DNA from: Thermoplasmata archaeon
GTDB lineage: Archaea; Thermoplasmatota; Thermoplasmata; Thermoplasmatales; Thermoplasmataceae
DNA length: 64,000 bases
Reading direction: 5' to 3'
Assembly (NCBI GenBank): GCA_015520045.1
Contig: WAQW01000003.1
Coordinates: 42,101 to 106,100 of the forward strand
The translations under genes were made by a program, and so were the position numbers. The notes below the pieces were generated by a model that saw only the letters and a program-made list of their open reading frames with translations, was not told the origin of the DNA and ran no database searches. Shown in pieces: positions 21,040 to 32,285 of the stretch (position 1 is its first letter; the number at the start of each line of letters is the position of its first letter).

Positions 21040-21513
21040 TTAGCTTACCTTTATACTTCCACTCTTTATTAATCTCTGCATCTCTCTAGGATCCTTTCCC
21101 TCCACCGTTATGCCCATGGAGACACAGGTTCCCAGAACCTCCAGGACACCTGATTCCAGGGTTTCGGAGAGCATCATGCCGGATTTCTGCTTCGCGACCT
21201 TCTTGATCTGGTCCAGAGTAGCATCAGCAACCGTCTTCTCCTTCCTTTTCGAGGCTCCCTTCTCAATTTTGAGCTCTTTCTTCAGAAGGGCCACCGTCGG
21301 AGGAATTCCTATGGTTATCTCATAGCTCTTGGAGACGGGATCTGTCACGGTAACTGTGACGGGCACCTGCATTCCCAAAAAATCCTTCGTCTTCTCGTTG
21401 ATATCTTTTATTATCTGACCGAGATTCAGACCCAGAGGGCCCAGAGCGGGACCGAGCGGAGGACCGGTAGTAGCTTTGCCCCCTTCAACCATAGTCTTAA
21501 CAGTCTGCACCAT
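21040..21513 (-). CDS. rpl11: 50S ribosomal protein L11
   Basis: TTGPPLGPALGPLGLNLGQIIKDINEKT. Confidence 0.95.
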   Translation of the reverse strand: MVQTVKTMVEGGKATTGPPLGPALGPLGLNLGQIIKDINEKTKDFLGMQVPVTVTVTDPVSKSYEITIGIPPTVALLKKELKIEKGASKRKEKTVADATLDQIKKVAKQKSGMMLSETLESGVLEVLGTCVSMGITVEGKDPREMQRLIKSGSIKVS

Positions 21514-21711
21514 TTCTAACCACTGAATTGCACTCCCTTATTGCTGCCATCTCTTAAACCTTTTGCAGTTTAGCCCGCTCCCTCATCTTCAGATTGTAGA
21601 TATTTCCTGCCTGAATGGTTTTTCAGTTCTCCAACGTGGAATCTGAGCTGATTTATTATATCGGGTAGATTAATATGCTACTTCCCAATCGGGTGAACCA
21701 GCCTGATTTAC

Positions 21712-22359
21712 ATGAACATCTATGAAGTATCTGGTAGGACTGAAGCAGAGAGAGTCTCGGGAACCGCCATTCTCGTAGATATATTCAGAGCAACAACAAC
21801 AGTATCGGTGGCCCTGAAGAAAGGGGTACAATATGTGGTGCCATTCCTCAGGATACGGGATGCAAAAAGATTCTCAAGGGAGAATGGTAACGTTGTAACC
21901 ATAGGAGAAAGATTCGGCATAAAAATACCTGGTTTTGATTTCAACAATTCACCCTCAGATCTCATGGCTGCAGATTTAGAGGGAAAAATTGCAGCTCTCA
22001 CGACGACCAATGGAACAAGAGCGCTCAACAATTTAAAAACCGAGAAGATCTTGGCATCATCTTTTTTGAACCACTCCGCTACACTGAATGTGATCAAGGA
22101 TGAGGAGGAGGTCTGGATCGTGCGATCAGATAGACCGGACGGCCCGGCTGAAGAGGATCGTATCTACGCTGAATTCCTCCGGGAATCTCTTAAAGGAAAT
22201 GGGCCCAGCATCGAGGAGTATGCGGAAAGGATAAGAATGTGCAAGGGGGCCCGATCTCTATCCCTTCTTGGATACTCCAGGGACGTTGACTTTTCACTGA
22301 AACTCGATCTGGTCGATTTTCCCATATACTACAGAGAGAATAAATTTATTAGAGGATAA
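21712..22359 (+). CDS. 2-phosphosulfolactate phosphatase family (ComB)
   Basis: AILVDIFRATTTVSVAL; LTTTNGTRAL. Confidence 0.85.
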   Translation: MNIYEVSGRTEAERVSGTAILVDIFRATTTVSVALKKGVQYVVPFLRIRDAKRFSRENGNVVTIGERFGIKIPGFDFNNSPSDLMAADLEGKIAALTTTNGTRALNNLKTEKILASSFLNHSATLNVIKDEEEVWIVRSDRPDGPAEEDRIYAEFLRESLKGNGPSIEEYAERIRMCKGARSLSLLGYSRDVDFSLKLDLVDFPIYYRENKFIRG

Positions 22360-23023
22360 TTATATTGTTTTCTCCGTACAGCCTGCTTCTCCTCCTTCGA
22401 AGATCGGTAATGAGGTGACGTGCAACCCCGAGTTTTCTCATTTTAATACGCGCCAGAGATTCACTATCTTCCATGACATTGGCCCAGTCGAAACCTACAA
22501 GCGTTATACGGGAAGAGCCCAGAAAATCAGCGAGGAAAACCGCTCTGTCACCATCCGTGAATCCCCCGAAATTCAGCAGATTCTTTTCCGGTTTGCACTG
22601 GCACGTTCCGAACACCCTGTATCCTCGTTTTATCTTCAACGAAGATATTGCGTCGATGTTGTCACCGTGAGCGTGAATGAAAACCACGGACGAATTTTCC
22701 ATTGATGTGAGGGAGAGGCCCCCGTCCCCATCCAGATCTGTGACCAGTATGTCTGGGTATCCAAATCTCCTGAAATACGGAACGATTGCAGAGCCAGCGA
22801 CGATGTGAATGGTATCCTCAACCAGGTCGAGTTTCTCATCCACATCAGGCGAGTTACCTATCACCATCACCGGTTTCCCACGAAACTCATCAAGCACTGA
22901 TAAATCGGGCTCAGAGGGGATCTTCGAGGAAAGAATCCTGCAGGAAACCATATCGTCAGACTCACTGAAACCAAATTTCTTGACAATCTCCCTGTAGATA
23001 GGATACCAATCCGTGAATTCCAT
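22349..23023 (-). CDS. 6-hydroxymethylpterin diphosphokinase MptE-like (DUF115)
   Basis: VMVIGNSPDVDEKL; ILVTDLDGD; VFIHAHGDN. Confidence 0.85.
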   Translation of the reverse strand: MEFTDWYPIYREIVKKFGFSESDDMVSCRILSSKIPSEPDLSVLDEFRGKPVMVIGNSPDVDEKLDLVEDTIHIVAGSAIVPYFRRFGYPDILVTDLDGDGGLSLTSMENSSVVFIHAHGDNIDAISSLKIKRGYRVFGTCQCKPEKNLLNFGGFTDGDRAVFLADFLGSSRITLVGFDWANVMEDSESLARIKMRKLGVARHLITDLRRRRSRLYGENNIIIL

Positions 23024-23034
23024 GGTGGTTCCCT

Positions 23035-24183
23035 CTACTTCTCATCGAATATGGATCGTTCCAGTGGCGTCATTTTGTCCTCATTGCCATTGTCGGAGTA
23101 GTAACGATGCACAATGGAAGAGGCCACGGCTATTATTATACCTGAAATCAGAATTATGACATTGCTGGCTGCGAACGAGAAGGGGGCATATCCCAGCTCA
23201 TACCTTATATAGTTGAGCATACCAAAGATCACCATCGCGACCGCCAGTGAAAAGGCAAGACCATAGATTATCCTCTTTACTCCGGTTCTGTTGGTAAGCA
23301 ACATCTCAACAGCGTTGCCGCTTTCAATGGCAAAAACTGCGGCATACAACCACCAGACAAAATAGGAAAAGAATACCAGAACGGCATCAAGAGGCACGGA
23401 AAAGTACTGTGTGGTACCAACATAACTTGCTGTTATGCCTGAAAGAACGAGAGATGCAGCTACGACGTATGATATAAAGGATACTCTGGTCTCTTCCGCA
23501 TACTTTTTAAAGGAGCTTAGAAGCTGTAGCATACGGTTTCCAAGATTAAAACCTCTCTCCACGAAGTAACCTCCTAGCACTATGGTCACAAAGGTTACGG
23601 CACCGCTGCTGGACGGTATCGCCTTGCTTCCCGTGACAAGCATGGACAGGATGAGAAGAATCAGTGAGACTATCCCGTAGGTCAGAAAAACAAGACCGAA
23701 GGGGATAATTATCTTGTTGACAAGTTTCTTATCCTTCAGAGCACGGACGATGTAGTAATAAACAGATTCAATATTCTCATTGTGTCTCACAATGATGTGC
23801 TTGACATACCTTATCTTAACCCTTGAAACTATGAGAGGTATGATGTAATCGTCCTCGGCCCCATCGGTTACCAGAACAACGTCACTGAACTCACCGGAGC
23901 TGAGAACCTCATCAAGTTGGTGAGAGATCACCTCATCTGAGCGCTCTCCAACATCCTCATCTCCTGTAATAAGAGCGATCTCGACATCCTCACCTCTGCT
24001 CTTCAGAGTTTCGTAATGATGAACCGCTCCAAAGAGTGCGTTGGCATCGGATTCCTCGGGATCGGTGCTGATCATTTTCATGGCCGCGTTGTAACATTCA
24101 GCATATCCAATAACGGGACCGGTAACATTTACCTTGATACCGTAATCGTTATCTCTGTCAACGTTCAGGATGAGGGTTTTCAT
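23035..24183 (-). CDS. DUF373 family membrane protein
   Basis: LNVDRDNDYGIKVNVTGPVIGYAE...DPEESDANALFGAV...ALITGDEDVG. Confidence 0.85.
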   Translation of the reverse strand: MKTLILNVDRDNDYGIKVNVTGPVIGYAECYNAAMKMISTDPEESDANALFGAVHHYETLKSRGEDVEIALITGDEDVGERSDEVISHQLDEVLSSGEFSDVVLVTDGAEDDYIIPLIVSRVKIRYVKHIIVRHNENIESVYYYIVRALKDKKLVNKIIIPFGLVFLTYGIVSLILLILSMLVTGSKAIPSSSGAVTFVTIVLGGYFVERGFNLGNRMLQLLSSFKKYAEETRVSFISYVVAASLVLSGITASYVGTTQYFSVPLDAVLVFFSYFVWWLYAAVFAIESGNAVEMLLTNRTGVKRIIYGLAFSLAVAMVIFGMLNYIRYELGYAPFSFAASNVIILISGIIIAVASSIVHRYYSDNGNEDKMTPLERSIFDEK

Positions 24184-24265
24184 CTACTTTCTCTTCATAG
24201 CCATAACAAAAAATTGGTATAATTATTTTTAGCAAAATTTGTGATCCCGAGATCGATTTCTTCCA

Positions 24266-24721
24266 TCATATCAATGAGAGGTTCTTGAGATCCTGAAGAA
24301 CCTCCTCTGCATGCTCACTCGCTTTCACCTTTGGGTAGACACGGAGAACCTTCCCATCCCTACCGATTATGAAGGTAACCCTCTTTGCTGACGAGGCACC
24401 CATGGCACCATAAGCACGGGCAATCGTCTTGGATGAATCAGATATAAGTGTGAAGTTAAGGCCATACTTTTCAGCAAATTTCCTGTGAGAATCCACTGAA
24501 TTCACACTTACACCAAGCACAACAACATTCTTGTCCTCATAATCACGGTGCAGATCCCTGAAACCGCAAGCCTCTTTTGTGCAGCCAGGAGTGTTGTCCC
24601 GCGGATAGAAGTAGAGTACAACAACTCTACCCCGGAAATCGCTCAGATGAATTATTTTACCATTCTGATCGAGAGCCTCGAAATCCGGCGCAATCGCACC
24701 CACATTAATCAATTCAGCCAT
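24266..24721 (-). CDS. peroxiredoxin (Bcp/PrxQ-like)
   Basis: VVVLYFYPRDNTPGCTKEACGFRD; likely start MAELINVGAIAPDF, shorter than the listed ORF. Confidence 0.92.
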   Translation of the reverse strand: MAELINVGAIAPDFEALDQNGKIIHLSDFRGRVVVLYFYPRDNTPGCTKEACGFRDLHRDYEDKNVVVLGVSVNSVDSHRKFAEKYGLNFTLISDSSKTIARAYGAMGASSAKRVTFIIGRDGKVLRVYPKVKASEHAEEVLQDLKNLSLI

Positions 24722-24873
24722 ATCTATTGAATCAGATGTAGTTGATAACCCTTTTGGTAGAGGATCCACTACACACCGTGATTCATATCGATCTGTAAGT
24801 ATCTGCTTTCGTGATCGGATGTTACATCTTGAGGAACGGTGATACATTAAAACGATCTATGGTGGAAGTTTAC

Positions 24874-25335
24874 TTATACAAACTCTCTCATGATTCTGTC
24901 ATTCAGATAATGCAGGGTACGAATACCCGTACCCGTGGAGTTTGAAAGCAGTTTTTCAGAAGGTTCAGATGCGACTCCCACGGCTATGAAAGTCCCTTTC
25001 TGATTTCTCACATACACCATATCTCCTGGAACAATGTCAGGATCAGCTTCTGTGATTCCCCGGATAAATATATCAGAACCTTTTATGATATGGGGAACTG
25101 CTCCGTCATCAACCGTAACCCGTTTACCGTTTGGATTAACCGCATTCAGGAGGAAGAGTGTGGGAATCAAACGTTCTGCCTCAAAGAAAAATGGTCTCTT
25201 TTCAAAATAGTATATGGTCATCCTGCCGCGCGATTCCACCTCGAGTCTTGTTATATCCGTGAAATCGATGTGCAGCGATTCTACCCTGGGTCTAATCTTC
25301 TTAAGATCCCGCTTTGAAATAAAATGCCTGCTCAT
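24874..25335 (-). CDS. PUA-domain RNA-binding protein
   Basis: MSRHFISKRDLKKI...GKRVTVDDGAVPHIIKGSDIFIRGITEADPDIVPGDMVYV. Confidence 0.8.
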   Translation of the reverse strand: MSRHFISKRDLKKIRPRVESLHIDFTDITRLEVESRGRMTIYYFEKRPFFFEAERLIPTLFLLNAVNPNGKRVTVDDGAVPHIIKGSDIFIRGITEADPDIVPGDMVYVRNQKGTFIAVGVASEPSEKLLSNSTGTGIRTLHYLNDRIMREFV

Positions 25336-25337
25336 AC

Positions 25338-26750
25338 CTACACCACATAAATTCTGAGAGTTTTCCATACCTCCCCCAGATTTTCCGTCCTTCCCTCTAT
25401 GATCTCCTTTACGTAGGGGAATATCTTCCGGCCGAGACCCTTTTCGGTATCATTGAAAAGCCAGTCTTTACTGCTTGCAGAGCCGGTTGCGAGGAGATAA
25501 GAATACAGAATGCCCTTTCTTGTCATATTTACAGCATTTTCTTCTGCCCATCTGAAAAGCTCATCCGGTTCCTTTGACATGTGTTTTCTCAGCAGATCTA
25601 AAAGATATGCAGAATCGGGGGACCAGGGTTCAACGCCAAGCAGGTTCTCCTTCTCTTCGTAGCTGAGGTACCTCCTTATGCTGGATAGGTAATGCAGTGG
25701 ATCTCCGGTGTACTTGAGGCTTATACGGGATAGATCCACACCGGGAAAATACAGCTCGGCAATGCGATCACCGAATTTGGGCCATAGAATTTCCAAGAGC
25801 TTCCTGAAACTGGCGTTATCCAGATATATGCCCTCATCCATCTCCTGAAGCAGAGGTAGAACCAGAGATGGATCGAAGGTCTGATCCTCGAATGCAGATA
25901 GGAATTCCACAGGATCACCAAACGTTTTATCCTCAATAAAGTAGAGACCTCTTTTCAGGGCTACGTCTCGCTTTATGTCTATGACCTTCCTGATGAAATC
26001 CCTGCTGGGGAGACTGCCGGAAAAGTAATCCATCAGAATCTCGCTGGGAATTTCATCGGTGATCTCACGAAGATAATTGACCGTGATACTAAAATCCTTA
26101 ACCGGATCCTGGACGAGGATATGGCGCAGCAATACAGGCATAACGTTGAGTTTGGTGTCGTCGTGAATTCTTATGGTTACATCCCGCAAAAAGGTGATAT
26201 CCATATGGAATTGGGAGGAACCTATCTCTATAACATCAGTCACTCTGTGAGCTATATTGTGCTCATTCAGCACGTCTGAAAAGAAATTCAGACCCGGCGA
26301 GTGCCCCTTACAGGAGGCAATGTACTGCTTTTTGCTGGAATAGATCCTGACTCCCTTGGTTTTGACCAGAAATGTGAATGCAAGCATTCTCCAGGTCTCG
26401 TTATCATAATTCTGTATACCGGCAAGAACGAGTTCATCGGTTTTCCCCCTTTTGGCGTATTCCACTGTGCCATATGGCGTCTTTATGACTCCGAGAACAG
26501 GTGCAGATTTGGAAACGAGTACCTTATGAGTCTCACCGAATCCACTGAGAAACTGGTCAGATGATCCTGAATACTTGTCAAACTTTCCAGAAGAGGCGAT
26601 CAGTGAGATCTTCCTCTGATACTGCTGGAAGGGGCAAAACATCCCCTTGTCCATACAGTCTGGTATTACGATAAGTGGTTCTTCAAACAACCTTTCAAGA
26701 TGTTTTATGAATTTCTCCTGTTTCTCTTTAGATTTGTACTTTAACTTCAT
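25338..26750 (-). CDS. conserved hypothetical protein in apparent operon with PUA-domain protein
   Basis: Long ORF abutting the PUA ORF and spt5; no family recognised with confidence. Confidence 0.65.
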   Translation of the reverse strand: MKLKYKSKEKQEKFIKHLERLFEEPLIVIPDCMDKGMFCPFQQYQRKISLIASSGKFDKYSGSSDQFLSGFGETHKVLVSKSAPVLGVIKTPYGTVEYAKRGKTDELVLAGIQNYDNETWRMLAFTFLVKTKGVRIYSSKKQYIASCKGHSPGLNFFSDVLNEHNIAHRVTDVIEIGSSQFHMDITFLRDVTIRIHDDTKLNVMPVLLRHILVQDPVKDFSITVNYLREITDEIPSEILMDYFSGSLPSRDFIRKVIDIKRDVALKRGLYFIEDKTFGDPVEFLSAFEDQTFDPSLVLPLLQEMDEGIYLDNASFRKLLEILWPKFGDRIAELYFPGVDLSRISLKYTGDPLHYLSSIRRYLSYEEKENLLGVEPWSPDSAYLLDLLRKHMSKEPDELFRWAEENAVNMTRKGILYSYLLATGSASSKDWLFNDTEKGLGRKIFPYVKEIIEGRTENLGEVWKTLRIYVV

Positions 26751-26752
26751 CT

Positions 26753-27631
26753 TTATATTTTTTCAAGCATCCTTATGGCCTCAGCCTTAACGGTAACCGG
26801 TATGGGAACCATGCTCTCAACGAGCTGAACCGTAACCTCTTCCTTGGCAGCATCGATAGACATAACCTTGGCTCTTTCGCCCTTGAAGGGCCCATCCACA
26901 AGTTCAACCAGAGCTCCGAGCTCGATCCCGGAGACCGCCGGTTTGGGTGTGAGATAGTGCTCTATCTCCTTTATGGAAATATCTCCCTTGACTTCTCCCT
27001 TGTAACCGCGAATTCCCTTTGCAAGATATCCAACTCTGTCCGGATGCATGGCCTCCACAAAAATGTAGCCCTTGACCTCCCGCGGAGACATAATGGAGAG
27101 AACCTCATTTATTATTCCCCTGGAGCTCCCACCCCTCTCCTCATAATCCCGCTCACTCTTCAGAGAGAGATCTCTGGCAACCTGGATCTCCTTCCCAACC
27201 ATCGTTTTGAGAGCGATAATCACCGGAACGAGCGTTATCTTGAAAGATTTTCTGAAGGAGTGAATACCGTCCTCTGATCGTATCTCCAGGGTAAAGACCA
27301 CAGAGTCACCCTTATAACCACCTTTTGGCGTTTTTATTGAGATTGATACATCCTTCGATCTCCCCCCCTCGATCTCAACTTCAGCCTCCAAAGGCTCACC
27401 AGTTTGGGGTGAGAGGGAGAATTCCTCAATCCTCCCGGTGTTCAGGGTTAACGACCACTCTATCATCTCATCCCGCTCAGAAAAATTCGACGTGATAGAA
27501 ATCTCAAATTTCCTCTTTCCCTTCTGGACATTATGAATCTCAAGAGAAACATCAACCGTTCTGTCACATCCTATCTCAACATCATCAGCCTTGACATTAA
27601 TCCAATCAGGAAGATTTCCGTTTTCCGTCAT
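26753..27631 (-). CDS. spt5: transcription elongation factor Spt5 (NusG-like NGN + KOW) with N-terminal extension
   Basis: C-terminal half: GYIFVEAMHPDRVGYLAKGIRGYKGEV; PGSxVELVDGPFKGERAKV KOW. Confidence 0.88.
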   Translation of the reverse strand: MTENGNLPDWINVKADDVEIGCDRTVDVSLEIHNVQKGKRKFEISITSNFSERDEMIEWSLTLNTGRIEEFSLSPQTGEPLEAEVEIEGGRSKDVSISIKTPKGGYKGDSVVFTLEIRSEDGIHSFRKSFKITLVPVIIALKTMVGKEIQVARDLSLKSERDYEERGGSSRGIINEVLSIMSPREVKGYIFVEAMHPDRVGYLAKGIRGYKGEVKGDISIKEIEHYLTPKPAVSGIELGALVELVDGPFKGERAKVMSIDAAKEEVTVQLVESMVPIPVTVKAEAIRMLEKI

Positions 27632-27649
27632 ATCAATTTATCTCCACAT

Positions 27650-27886
27650 TTAAGGTATCTTAACATAAACACCCAGAATCAGATATATTGCAAATCCCAG
27701 AATACCCAGTATCGTAATGCCAAGACCCGTGATAAAGAGAACCCTGAGAAACTCATCTCTTCCAGGCTTCCTGGCCATCTTGATTATTCTGGAGTACTTG
27801 CCCTTGCCGATATTCGAAAATTTCTTCTCTATCTTACCCTGAATTTCCTTCGCGATATCATCAATACTCATAGTGTGTATCTCCAC
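27650..27886 (-). CDS. secE: protein translocase subunit SecE/Sss1
   Basis: ARKPGRDEFLRVLFITGLGITILGILGFAIYLI next to spt5. Confidence 0.88.
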   Translation of the reverse strand: MEIHTMSIDDIAKEIQGKIEKKFSNIGKGKYSRIIKMARKPGRDEFLRVLFITGLGITILGILGFAIYLILGVYVKIP

Positions 27887-27971
27887 ATTCTATGAATGTG
27901 CATAAATATTTCCCAAATAAAATGTCAGTTATGTTTAAAAATGTGAGAGTTTGTGCCCATGGCCCGACTTA

Positions 27972-29446
<1,475 letters not shown>

Positions 29447-29642
29447 TAATTCCTGTCGCATATTATTATAATTAGTGGGCCATGGTTTGCACCATCTCAC
29501 ATATCAGAAGTGAGTGCCTACTCACAACCTCATATTTCCCAGCCTTGGATTCACGGGATCACACCTGGCCTCTGCCTGGTCACCTGTGTCGCCACAATGC
29601 TGAGCACTGTTGCACCTTTTGTGCGTAGAGACCACAATACTA

Positions 29643-29657
29643 GTGAAATATATAACC
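29643..29657 (-). promoter_or_regulatory. TATA box of 16S rRNA gene (candidate)
   Basis: Minus strand GGTTATATATTTCAC about 200 bp upstream of the 16S 5' end. Confidence 0.5.
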
Positions 29658-30164
29658 ATTTTGCACTGAGACTCGCTGACTCACTCTGGTGGTTCGAGTA
29701 TCAGGATTTTTGGATCTTGTATAATGTTTATAGCCAGATGTGGTTGAACATCTGATAGAGAATACGAGGTTTGGATCTTGAGGTAACATATCCTCGTTGA
29801 AGAGCATGCGCCCTCCTTCCCCTGTCCGGTACCCGGATGGAGGGCTCCTCAAGATACTGTGGGTATATTTTTAATCCACGAGCATCATGGAGATGGGATG
29901 TTTTAAATCCGGCTTTCACACTTTATATTGGAATTCCCCTGTAAAGCGATGTTATGTACTTGAGATCGTTTGTTTGATTATTTTCTGCACCATCTTTTGA
30001 GAACACTCTTACCCACACGATCCTGAAGGGAACCGTATTTTTCCTCCAAAATCACGATATGATGATTTCTGCCTATAAGAAATAGGCCAATGCACAATTT
30101 CGTCGAAGAATGATGTTACGGAATCTGAGAATGTCGGACGTTACGGCCTCTCACCGAAAAATGA

Positions 30165-31157
30165 TCAATCGCTCTCGCTGCCAATCTTCACTATTCTGGC
30201 TATGAGAGCATCGAGCTGTATATTATCGGAACCACCCATAACAATCCTGTACTCTGTTTCAGCCAGAGCAAGAATCAGATCTATCTTCTTTCTTGGTATT
30301 ATTGGATACTTTCTGATGGACGCGTGAATTCCCTTTATGATGTCAATACCAGAGAGACCCTCTTCTATCAACAATCGGTCAAGTCTTTCCCTGGCTTCAT
30401 CGAAGAGCCCATGCTCAAGCGCTGCAGATACAAGCGACTTGAAGTGCTCAGGAGAGGAACTCCCAAATATTTCATAAACCTTCTTCTCCGTGATCTCACC
30501 AGAAGCACTCACAGTCTGAAGAACGTTTATCGCTCGCCTCATATCACCCTCACTCATCTCTGCAATGGCATCGAGGACATCCTCTCCAACATCAAGATTT
30601 TCCTGGCTGATTATGTACTTCAGCCTTTTTTTGATATCCTCAGGCGAGATAGGGCTGAATTTAAGAATAACACATCTTGACTGTATGGGGGGAATTATCT
30701 GGGTCGAATAGTTACAGGATAATATGAACCTGGTGGATGAGGAATATATTTCCATGGTACGCCTCAGGGCTGCCTGGGCCTCTGGTGTCAGCTGATCTGC
30801 CTCATCGAGAAAAACAATCTTAAAACCAAGAGGCGTTGAAGGTTTCAGCCGTGCATAATCCTTAACACTCACCATAGATGAGGATGAAGATCTGTCTTCG
30901 TGTCCCCTCATAACATCTATGCCTCTGTTGCTCGAAGCATTTAGCTCGAGGAAATTCTGTTTCCAGTCCTCTCCAAACAGCTCTATGGCGATAGAAACCG
31001 CAGCGGATGTCTTACCCGTTCCCGCAGGACCAGAGAAGATGAGATGCGGAAGATCACCTCGCTCAATGAATGATTTTAACTTGGAAACGTTGTTCTCCTG
31101 ACCGACGATGTCATCTAACTTTTTCGCCCTGTACTTTTCGATCCATATTTCCTTCAT
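30165..31157 (-). CDS. rfcS: replication factor C small subunit
   Basis: WIEKYRAKKLDDIVGQENNVSKLKSFIERGDLPHLIFSGPAGTGKTSAA; FLDEADQLTPEAQAALRRTMEIYS; SCNYSTQIIPPIQSRC. Confidence 0.96.
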   Translation of the reverse strand: MKEIWIEKYRAKKLDDIVGQENNVSKLKSFIERGDLPHLIFSGPAGTGKTSAAVSIAIELFGEDWKQNFLELNASSNRGIDVMRGHEDRSSSSSMVSVKDYARLKPSTPLGFKIVFLDEADQLTPEAQAALRRTMEIYSSSTRFILSCNYSTQIIPPIQSRCVILKFSPISPEDIKKRLKYIISQENLDVGEDVLDAIAEMSEGDMRRAINVLQTVSASGEITEKKVYEIFGSSSPEHFKSLVSAALEHGLFDEARERLDRLLIEEGLSGIDIIKGIHASIRKYPIIPRKKIDLILALAETEYRIVMGGSDNIQLDALIARIVKIGSESD

Positions 31158-31316
31158 TTTCGTCTACCCGATCTCAGCAATACTATATTACTGTGGGTTA
31201 ATTATTTTTCCCTAGTTTGGTCTGCAGATTTCCCATAAAAAGGGATCCTGTGCGCGTAGACCTGCTGAGAAAGGGCATATAAAAGAAATAGGAAATGCAA
31301 ATAAGGGGATGATAAA

Positions 31317-32285
31317 ATGGTCAGTAAAAAGATCCTGAGGATCGCGCGTGGGGAATATACTGATAATGCAGCATGGTTTATGCGCCAAGCAGGGAGATAT
31401 CTTCCGGATTACAGGAAAATAAGAGCGAAAGTGAGTTTTAATAATATCCTTAGAGATAGAGATCTGATCAAAAAGATAACCCTTGCTCCCCTGAACTATT
31501 TTCCAACAGACGGGCTTGTTATTTTTACAGATATTCTGGTTCCTCTCTTCAATCTGGGCTACGAGGTTACCTATGAGAAGGGAATAGAGATAACAAAGCG
31601 CAGGGAACGGGAATTTGATTATTACGATGAGCTAAAGCACGCCATCGCATCCATCTCAACCGAAAAACAGGATCTGACGATCATTGGTGTTGTTGGCGGA
31701 CCGTTCACTACATTTTCCTACGTAAACGATGGGGGCCGTACCGGATATCCTGTTACCAAGGCCAGAATTGTTGATCGTGACACTGACGAACTGAATGCCC
31801 TTGTAGACGAGATCCTTCTGTTTGCCAGATCCCAGATCGATGCAGGAGTCGATGTTATTCAGGTATTCGAGAGCTGGATAGGCAGCGTGTCTGAGAACTT
31901 TTACTCAGAACATCTCAGATCAATGGAGGAGGAGTTTCTCGAAAATCTTTCTTCACTTGGTGTTCCCATCATCTTCTTTGCGGAGGGTGCTACTCACCTC
32001 TACGGTGAACTCTGCAGACTTCCAGTTGATGTCTTCTCTCTAGACTGGAGAATGCAACTCAAGAGGTTCAACAAATATTGCAGTGGCTCTGTTGTTCAGG
32101 GAAATCTCGATCCCTACCTTCTCAAATCTTCAGATGACTATATCGCAAAAGAGGTTAGGGAAATCATGAAACAGGGAAAGGCCTACAGGGGCCATATCTT
32201 CAATCTGGGTCACGGAGTTCCCCCCTGGGCAGATCCAAGAAAACTGAGATTCATAACGGAAGAGGTTCATGCCTATGAAGAATGA
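31317..32285 (+). CDS. hemE: uroporphyrinogen decarboxylase
   Basis: NAAWFMRQAGRYLPDYRKIRAKVSF; ILVPLFNLGYEVTYEKG; VQGNLDPYLL; FNLGHGVPP. Confidence 0.95.
   Translation: MVSKKILRIARGEYTDNAAWFMRQAGRYLPDYRKIRAKVSFNNILRDRDLIKKITLAPLNYFPTDGLVIFTDILVPLFNLGYEVTYEKGIEITKRREREFDYYDELKHAIASISTEKQDLTIIGVVGGPFTTFSYVNDGGRTGYPVTKARIVDRDTDELNALVDEILLFARSQIDAGVDVIQVFESWIGSVSENFYSEHLRSMEEEFLENLSSLGVPIIFFAEGATHLYGELCRLPVDVFSLDWRMQLKRFNKYCSGSVVQGNLDPYLLKSSDDYIAKEVREIMKQGKAYRGHIFNLGHGVPPWADPRKLRFITEEVHAYEE

Noticed and set aside
29718-29880. Assignment of the structured segment as SRP RNA, RNase P RNA or 5S rRNA
   Set aside because: Lacks the conserved signatures I would expect for these; left as unidentified.
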